In this document: in pieces, positions 59,337 to 64,000 of the stretch
Position numbering within the stretch: the stretch's first letter is position 1
Layout: every line of letters begins with the position of its first letter
Assembly (NCBI RefSeq): GCF_016863435.1
Contig: NZ_BOOW01000011.1
Coordinates: 1 to 64,000, forward strand
DNA from: Sinosporangium siamense
GTDB lineage: Bacteria; Actinomycetota; Actinomycetes; Streptosporangiales; Streptosporangiaceae
Length of the DNA stretch: 64,000 nt
Direction of reading: 5' to 3'
Translations under genes and position numbers: made by a program
Notes under the pieces: generated by a model
Told to the model about the DNA's origin: nothing
What the model saw: the letters and a program-made list of their open reading frames with translations, nothing else
The model's database searches: none

Positions 59337-60509
59337 TCAGACCTGCTTCACCCTGTTGGTGATCGCGTTGGCGAGCCGGTTGAGCATCTGTTCGAGGATG
59401 GGGCCGGAGGTGGCGAAGTTGAGCCGGGCGAAGCCGTCGCCGCCCGGGCCGAACGCAGGGCCGGGGCTCAGGCGGACCTGGGCGTCGCGGAGGAGGAAGT
59501 CTGCGGGCTCCTCGCCGAGGTTGAGGGCGGAGAAGTCAAGCCACGCTAGATATGTCGCCTCAGGCACTCGGTAGCCGACTCCTTCGGGGAGGAGTTTGGC
59601 GACCAGGTGGCGGTTTCGGTCAAGCACCGTGCGGACCGCCTGCAACCATTCGCCGCCGTGGCGCCACGCCGCGACACTGGCCTCCACGCCGAGCAGGTTC
59701 GCCGCGCCGTAGATGTGGGTGGGCTGCCTGTCCAAGGCGTCGCGTACGGCGGGCACGCCCACGTGGATGGCCGAGCATCGGATGCCGCCCAGGTTGAACG
59801 CCTTGGTGGCCGACGTGAGGGTCACCGTACGCTCGGGGAGGATCGTGGCGAACGGGATGTGCTCGGCGGAGCCGTGGATGAGGTCGGCGTGGATCTCGTC
59901 GGCCAGCACGAGGAGATCGTGGCGTTCGGCCAGCTCGGCGAGGCCGGTCAGTTCCGCTCGGGTCATGACGCGGCCCGTGGGGTTGTGCGGGTTCACGAGC
60001 AGTAGCACCCGGCATCGCCCGTCGGCCAGGTCAGCGGCCAGGCGGTCGAGGTCGAACCGCCACGAGTCGCCCTCGGGGATCATGGGGATCGGCAAGAGCG
60101 GCCGGTCCATCTCGGCGCACGTCTCGAAGAACGGGTAGTAGCCGGGGGTGTGGAAAGCGACCCGGTCACCCGGAGAAGTCATGACATGGAGAAGGATCTG
60201 GAGAGCCTGGTTGATGTCCGTGTAGGAGCGGACGTGACCGGGGTCGGGGCGCCAGCCATGCTTGAGCTCCATGTACTCGGCGAACGCCTCGGACAGGGGG
60301 CCGGCCGGGGGTTGGTCGATCCATGTGGGGTAGCCGAGGTCGTTGGCGGCGCGGCTTGTCAGCGCGCTCTGGATCTCGGGGGCTATGGGGAAGTCCATGT
60401 CGGCGATCCAGGCGGGGATGATGCCTTGCGGGGTGGTCCCCCACTTCATACCAGCTCGCGGGCCGATGGAGTCTAGGGTGATCTTGTCCAGGTCTGGTGC
60501 ATCGGTCAC
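59337..60509 (-). CDS. MalY/PatB-family PLP-dependent aminotransferase or C-S lyase
   Basis: A 390-residue fold-type I PLP enzyme. MalY/PatB markers are MKWGTTPQGIIPAWIADMDF, GYYPFFETCAEMDRPLLPIP, LLLVNPHNPTGRVMTRAEL, LADEIHADLIH and the PLP Lys in TLTSATKAFNLGGIRCSAI. Characterised relatives cleave cystathionine and similar C-S substrates, or act as aminotransferases; the substrate here is not evident. It starts at GTG 60509 and shares a terminator with leuS. Confidence 0.88.
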   Translation of the reverse strand: MTDAPDLDKITLDSIGPRAGMKWGTTPQGIIPAWIADMDFPIAPEIQSALTSRAANDLGYPTWIDQPPAGPLSEAFAEYMELKHGWRPDPGHVRSYTDINQALQILLHVMTSPGDRVAFHTPGYYPFFETCAEMDRPLLPIPMIPEGDSWRFDLDRLAADLADGRCRVLLLVNPHNPTGRVMTRAELTGLAELAERHDLLVLADEIHADLIHGSAEHIPFATILPERTVTLTSATKAFNLGGIRCSAIHVGVPAVRDALDRQPTHIYGAANLLGVEASVAAWRHGGEWLQAVRTVLDRNRHLVAKLLPEGVGYRVPEATYLAWLDFSALNLGEEPADFLLRDAQVRLSPGPAFGPGGDGFARLNFATSGPILEQMLNRLANAITNRVKQV

Positions 60510-60902
60510 GGTATAACCCTACGTGGGAGGTTTGCGGGCTCTTCCATGTCCGGTAGTGCAGTGCTTCCGGGGATTTGTTGGTCGATTGTGGGGTTCATCG
60601 GTGAAGCCGACCCCGAACGAGGGTGCCGGCCTCCGAGGCGTCAGCGGTTTCGTCCGTGAAGGTCACGTCAGCTTCGCGGGGTGGCCATGGCACATATGCC
60701 GAGGCCTACGGCGCCGTCGTGCCCTCCCTGCGAGAGGCCGTGGAGGTCGTGGCATATGGAGCGATGCCCCGCGGGCTGGGGCCATGCGGCGTGGCGTGTC
60801 GTGAGCCTCGTCCGGGAGGTGGGCCTGGCCCGTCGCGAGGGGCGTGGCGAGGCGTCAGGGCCGCTAGGCGGCCGCAACCGGTCACGAGGCCCTTGTGGCA
60901 CG
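60510..60902. other. Gene-free region between lexA terminator and MalY-type gene
   Basis: About 390 nt. Open frames exist on both strands but none has family-like sequence or a ribosome site. It contains the promoter region of the MalY-type gene. No repeat was recognised. Confidence 0.4.
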
Positions 60903-60948
60903 CCCCAAGCCCTGCCGTGCCGGCTGTGCCGTGCGGCAGGGCTTGGGG
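60903..60948 (-). terminator. lexA terminator
   Basis: Perfect 15-nt arms CCCCAAGCCCTGCCG (60903-60917) and its complement (60934-60948), 12 nt behind the lexA stop at 60961. Confidence 0.88.
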
Positions 60949-60960
60949 ATGCGGGAGGGG

Positions 60961-61674
60961 CTAGAGGCGGCGCAGCACCGCCACGACCTTGCCCAGGACG
61001 GAGGCGTCGTCGCCGGGGATCGGGTCGTAGGCCGGGTTGTGGGGGACCAGCCACACGTGGCCGTCTTTGCGTTTGAAGGTCTTGACCGTGGCCTCGCCTT
61101 CGATCATCGCGGCGACGATGTCGCCGCTCTCGGCGACGGGTTGCTGGCGGACGACCACCCAGTCGCCGTCGGCGATGGCGGCGTCGATCATCGAGTCGCC
61201 GGTGACCTGGAGCAGGAACAGGGTGCCCTCGCCGACGAGTTGCTTGGGCAGGGCGAAGACGTCTTCCACGCTTTCCTCGGCGAGGATCGGGCCGCCGGCC
61301 GCGATGCGGCCGACCAGGGGCACATAGGCGGCGGTGGGGCGGCTCACGGGGGGTTGGGGGGAGTCGAGGTCGCTCGTGCCGGGGTCGACCCAAAGGGCGG
61401 GCTCGCCGGGCAGGCGGACCTCAAGGGCGCGCGGGCGGTGGGGATCACGGCGCAGGTAGCCCTTGCGCTGCAAAGCCGTCAACTGGTGGGACACGCTGGA
61501 GGTGCTGGTGAGCTGCACGGCCTCGCCGATCTCACGCATGGAGGGCGGATAGCCGCGCTGCTGCACCGAGTCACGGATCACTTCCAGGATCTTGCGCTGC
61601 CTCGGTGTCAGGCCGAGGGAGTCACGCCTGCGCACCGCCAGGTCGCTGACGCCTTCGCCATTGCGCTCGCTCAT
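60961..61674 (-). CDS. lexA: LexA repressor
   Basis: Represses the SOS regulon and cleaves itself when RecA is activated. In 237 residues the winged helix-turn-helix is at about 23-75 ([40 protein letters not shown]). The autocleavage bond lies at Ala126-Gly127 ([14 protein letters not shown]), with catalytic Ser161 (VTGDSMID) and Lys198 ([11 protein letters not shown]). ATG 61674 fits family starts; the frame is open to 61737. A near-consensus SOS box lies upstream, so autoregulation is expected. The small membrane protein gene is divergent. Confidence 0.97.
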   Translation of the reverse strand: MSERNGEGVSDLAVRRRDSLGLTPRQRKILEVIRDSVQQRGYPPSMREIGEAVQLTSTSSVSHQLTALQRKGYLRRDPHRPRALEVRLPGEPALWVDPGTSDLDSPQPPVSRPTAAYVPLVGRIAAGGPILAEESVEDVFALPKQLVGEGTLFLLQVTGDSMIDAAIADGDWVVVRQQPVAESGDIVAAMIEGEATVKTFKRKDGHVWLVPHNPAYDPIPGDDASVLGKVVAVLRRL

Positions 61675-61770
61675 GCTCTCCTCCTCGCCCGGGGCCGGCC
61701 ACCGCTGATCGCCCGGTGTGTGAAATTCACGCCGCACCTAGTGCGACCGTATCGCCGACAAAGATCGACT

Positions 61771-61786
61771 TCAAACACGTGTTCGA
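61771..61786. promoter_or_regulatory. SOS box upstream of lexA
   Basis: TCAAACACGTGTTCGA differs from the symmetric actinobacterial LexA site TCGAACnnnnGTTCGA at one base. It lies 97 nt before the lexA start. Confidence 0.88.
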
Positions 61787-61839
61787 GTGGTTCTCGAAAT
61801 CGGTCACATCCTGGTGTAGAACATCGTACGGGAGTTCGA

Positions 61840-61855
61840 TCGATACCGTGTTCGA
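61840..61855. promoter_or_regulatory. Second, weaker SOS box in the lexA divergent region
   Basis: TCGATACCGTGTTCGA has a perfect right half GTTCGA and two mismatches in the left half. It lies nearer the divergent gene at 61959, which may therefore be SOS-induced. Confidence 0.65.
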
Positions 61856-61958
61856 TTCGCTGATCTTTATTCCGTGATTTTGATAAGCGCTTGTCAGTGA
61901 TCTGCATGCGCAGCGGACGGATCGGATGTATCGGGCGGGGAGACATCCGGGAGGTCAC

Positions 61959-62450
61959 ATGCCGACGACCGTGCCGATCAACGCCGCGCCATCGCGGCGC
62001 AGCCGCACCGCTCAGGTTCCGGGAAGATCGCAGGAGAGGCGTTCGACATCTGGGACGCGTTCGAATCGTCCCCGGCTCGAAGTGGTCCCGGCGCCAAGAG
62101 TGCCGGGAAGGGGGAAATCGCCGGCGTCCGCCGTACGTTCGAAAGAAGTAGGACGTAGTTCGAAAGAAGGGGGGCGTTCGGCGGGTGGAAGACGTCCGAG
62201 GCTGGAGAGGCGGCCGGTACGGCTGACGCCTCGCGGGAGAGCTGTGGTGTTTGTGCTGCTTGTGGCGGCTACCGTCGGGCTCATCTGGCTTGGGGGGCAG
62301 GTGTCCGGCGGGGATGCTGGGGCGGAGGAGGCGACACGCCCGGCGACCGCTCTGAGCAGCGACTTCCCCGGCGGGGGCGCCGTCAACTTGCGTTCATGGT
62401 CCGGCACTTCTACGGTTGGACCACAACATCTAGTAGTCATGCCGACGTAG
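61959..62450 (+). CDS. Small single-pass membrane protein at the SOS cell-division-suppressor position
   Basis: A 163-residue protein, strongly basic and disordered for about 100 residues, with one membrane helix (GRAVVFVLLVAATVGLIWLG) and a short outer tail of about 45 residues. In many actinobacteria the gene between divergent lexA and nrdR encodes an SOS-induced division suppressor of the YneA/ChiZ type with a C-terminal LysM domain. Position and membrane topology agree, but here the frame stops before any LysM sequence and none is visible in other frames downstream. ATG 61959 has GGGAGG upstream. Either the family is shortened in this lineage or the domain was lost. Confidence 0.7.
   Translation: MPTTVPINAAPSRRSRTAQVPGRSQERRSTSGTRSNRPRLEVVPAPRVPGRGKSPASAVRSKEVGRSSKEGGRSAGGRRPRLERRPVRLTPRGRAVVFVLLVAATVGLIWLGGQVSGGDAGAEEATRPATALSSDFPGGGAVNLRSWSGTSTVGPQHLVVMPT
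62421..62436. promoter_or_regulatory. NrdR box 1
   Basis: CCACAACATCTAGTAG matches the imperfect palindrome pattern of NrdR boxes. It overlaps the 3' end of the upstream gene. Confidence 0.75.
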
Positions 62451-62451
62451 C

Positions 62452-62467
62452 TCACCATAAATTGTGT
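62452..62467. promoter_or_regulatory. NrdR box 2
   Basis: TCACCATAAATTGTGT, 31 bp (three helical turns) from box 1, the standard spacing of paired NrdR boxes. It lies 125 nt before nrdR. Confidence 0.8.
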
Positions 62468-62591
62468 TTCCGTGACCACACAGTCTCTTCTGTGGGGTGT
62501 GCGGGAGCGTCTCTTGCGCATTGCATTACCCGCACAAGAGGCCACTCGGTGGCTGTGGTGGGTTTAGGCGCGCACAAGGAGGGCGACAAGC

Positions 62592-63053
62592 GTGCATTGT
62601 CCGTTCTGTCGTCACCCGGATACGCGCGTCATCGACAGTCGCTCGACTGAAGACGGAGCGGCGATTCGCCGCCGTCGCACCTGTTCCGAGTGCGGACGAA
62701 GGTTCACCACTCAGGAGACGGTGTTGCTGATGGTGAGCAAACGCAGCGGCGTGACCGAGCCGTTTTCCCGCGACAAGGTAATAGCGGGCGTGCGGCGGGC
62801 ATGTCAGGGTCGCCCGGTGGGTGAGGATCCGCTGGCGCAACTCGGTCAGCGCGTCGAGGAGAGCATCAGGGCGACCGGAGCCGCTGAAATCCCCTCCAAT
62901 GAGGTGGGGCTGGCGATTCTCGGTCCGCTCCGCGAACTCGACGAGGTGGCTTATCTCCGCTTCGCGTCGGTTTATCGGGGATTTGAGAGCCTCGACGACT
63001 TCGAAGCCGAGATCAAGCAACTGAAGAGCGACAAAGGCGAAAGCCACCCCTAA
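62592..63053 (+). CDS. nrdR: Transcriptional repressor NrdR
   Basis: Represses ribonucleotide reductase operons when its ATP-cone binds dATP. The 153-residue protein has the zinc ribbon ([29 protein letters not shown]) at residues 1-36 and the ATP-cone at about 49-139 ([35 protein letters not shown]). It starts at GTG 62592 with AAGGAGG at the right distance. nrdJ follows after 86 nt, presumably in the same operon under the two NrdR boxes. Confidence 0.97.
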   Translation: MHCPFCRHPDTRVIDSRSTEDGAAIRRRRTCSECGRRFTTQETVLLMVSKRSGVTEPFSRDKVIAGVRRACQGRPVGEDPLAQLGQRVEESIRATGAAEIPSNEVGLAILGPLRELDEVAYLRFASVYRGFESLDDFEAEIKQLKSDKGESHP

Positions 63054-63139
63054 ATGGGGTTTCCCCGGCGCCGGGGGTCTTGCGGCGCGATGAAAGCGGT
63101 CCGACGGTGGGCTCCAGCGAGCCCCGGGAGGGGGAAGTC

Positions 63140-64000
63140 ATGACGGAGACGGTCGGTGGCGTGGTGGCCCGTGGGGGCAGGCGGCCGCGCAAGGGGTTGA
63201 AGATGAAGCGCGTCTTCACCACGCCCGGCACGCATCCTTACGACGAGGTGCGCTGGGAGCGCCGCGACGTCGTCATGACCAACTGGCGCGACGGCAGCGT
63301 CAACTTCGAGCAGCACGGTGTGGAGTTCCCCGACTTCTGGTCGGTCAACGCCGCCAACATCGTGACGACGAAATACTTCCGCGGCGCCGTGGGCACGCCG
63401 CAGCGGGAGTGGAGCCTGAAGCAGCTCGTCGACCGGGTCGTCGGCGTCTATACGAGAACCGGCGTGGAGAACGGCTACTTCGCCTCCGACGAGGACGCCG
63501 AGATCTTCGACCACGAGCTCAAGCACGCGCTCGTGCACCAGATGTTCGCGTTCAACTCACCGGTGTGGTTCAACGTCGGCACCGCCTCGCCGCAGCAGGT
63601 CTCCGCCTGCTTCATCCTCGCCGTCGACGACACGATGGAGTCCATCCTCGACTGGTATAAGGAGGAGGGCGTCATCTTCAAGGGGGGCTCCGGCTCCGGC
63701 GTCAACCTCTCGCGCATCCGCTCCAGCAAGGAGCTGCTCTCCAGCGGCGGCACCGCCAGCGGCCCTGTCTCCTTCATGCGCGGCGCCGACGCCTCCGCGG
63801 GCACCATCAAGTCGGGCGGCGCCACCCGCCGCGCGGCCAAGATGGTCGTGCTCGACGTCGACCACCCCGACATCGAGGAGTTCATCGAGACCAAGGCGCG
63901 CGAGGAGGACAAGATCCGCGCGCTCCGCGACGCCGGGTTCGACATGGACCTCGGCGGCAAGGACATCGTCTCGGTGCAATATCAGAACGCCAACAACTCC
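63140..64000 (+). CDS. nrdJ: Vitamin B12-dependent (class II) ribonucleotide reductase, 5' part
   Basis: Reduces ribonucleotides to deoxyribonucleotides with adenosylcobalamin. The first 287 codons are in the window; the gene continues beyond the right edge. After a basic N-terminus, family sequence is clear: WSVNAANIVTTKYFRG, HQMFAFNSPVWFNVGTASPQ, QVSACFILAVDDTMESILDW (active-site Cys) and GVIFKGGSGSGVNLSRIRSS, then GGTASGPVSFMRGADASAGT. ATG 63140 has GGGAGGGGGAAG upstream. No cobalamin riboswitch is visible in the 86-nt gap to nrdR. Confidence 0.95.
   Translation, partial: MTETVGGVVARGGRRPRKGLKMKRVFTTPGTHPYDEVRWERRDVVMTNWRDGSVNFEQHGVEFPDFWSVNAANIVTTKYFRGAVGTPQREWSLKQLVDRVVGVYTRTGVENGYFASDEDAEIFDHELKHALVHQMFAFNSPVWFNVGTASPQQVSACFILAVDDTMESILDWYKEEGVIFKGGSGSGVNLSRIRSSKELLSSGGTASGPVSFMRGADASAGTIKSGGATRRAAKMVVLDVDHPDIEEFIETKAREEDKIRALRDAGFDMDLGGKDIVSVQYQNANNS

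Noticed and set aside
63054-63139. Cobalamin riboswitch before the B12-dependent reductase
   Set aside because: The gap is only 86 nt and has no B12-box-like sequence.

Overview
The window is a high-GC actinomycete chromosome segment. Codons end mostly in G or C, GTG starts are common, and the markers are actinobacterial: a mycothiol-nitroreductase-type DsbA protein, LigB-type ATP-dependent DNA ligase, GuaB1, a Rip1-type site-2 protease, DUF4192 and EI24 proteins, and a lexA/nrdR/class II nrdJ block. A ram/amf-type class III lanthipeptide locus and a gene pair for 10-methyl fatty acids point to a mycelial family such as Streptosporangiaceae. The family assignment is inference from gene content.

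Layout. 0.1-16.8 kb is mostly housekeeping: ilvD, a NERD-domain membrane protein, a wrecked amidase gene, a secreted DNRLRE protein, pepN, a DsbA-family protein, an aldehyde dehydrogenase, def, rpiB, an Eis-type acetyltransferase and a SpoIIE-type phosphatase. 17.2-24.7 kb is a complete class III lanthipeptide locus: synthetase, 38-residue precursor, two half-size ABC exporters whose ATP sites are degenerate in a complementary way, and a convergent response regulator with an atypical receiver. A 54-bp palindromic tandem repeat separates exporter and regulator. 24.9-32.1 kb carries the site-2 protease with a MarR regulator, a DUF937-like protein, maf (its 3' end tandemly copied downstream), EI24 and DUF4192 genes. 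32.2-37.7 kb is a plastic stretch: an inverted scrap of an epoxide hydrolase gene, a DUF6309-like gene whose last codons were replaced by an IS256-family insertion (8-bp target duplication readable), an orphan five-repeat CRISPR array, the intact epoxide hydrolase and decayed repeats. 37.7-54.5 kb holds a DUF1707/DUF4870 protein, LigB, an FKBP, GuaB1, a CoA-transferase family protein, a Ser/Thr kinase, the tmsA/tmsB pair with a nearby acyl-CoA ligase, a GMC oxidoreductase and a P450. 54.8-64 kb has a proline-rich membrane protein, leuS behind a leader-peptide attenuator, a MalY-type lyase, lexA with SOS boxes, a divergent small membrane protein, nrdR with paired NrdR boxes, and the 5' part of nrdJ.

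Genes that appear to act together: synthetase, precursor and exporters make and export one lanthipeptide; tmsA and tmsB methylate and then reduce unsaturated acyl chains; LexA controls itself and probably the divergent gene; NrdR controls itself and nrdJ. A dispersed 13-bp motif, GTACGGC(A/G)(A/G)AGCC or its complement, recurs at least 13 times and only between genes. No tRNA or rRNA gene and no cas gene was seen.
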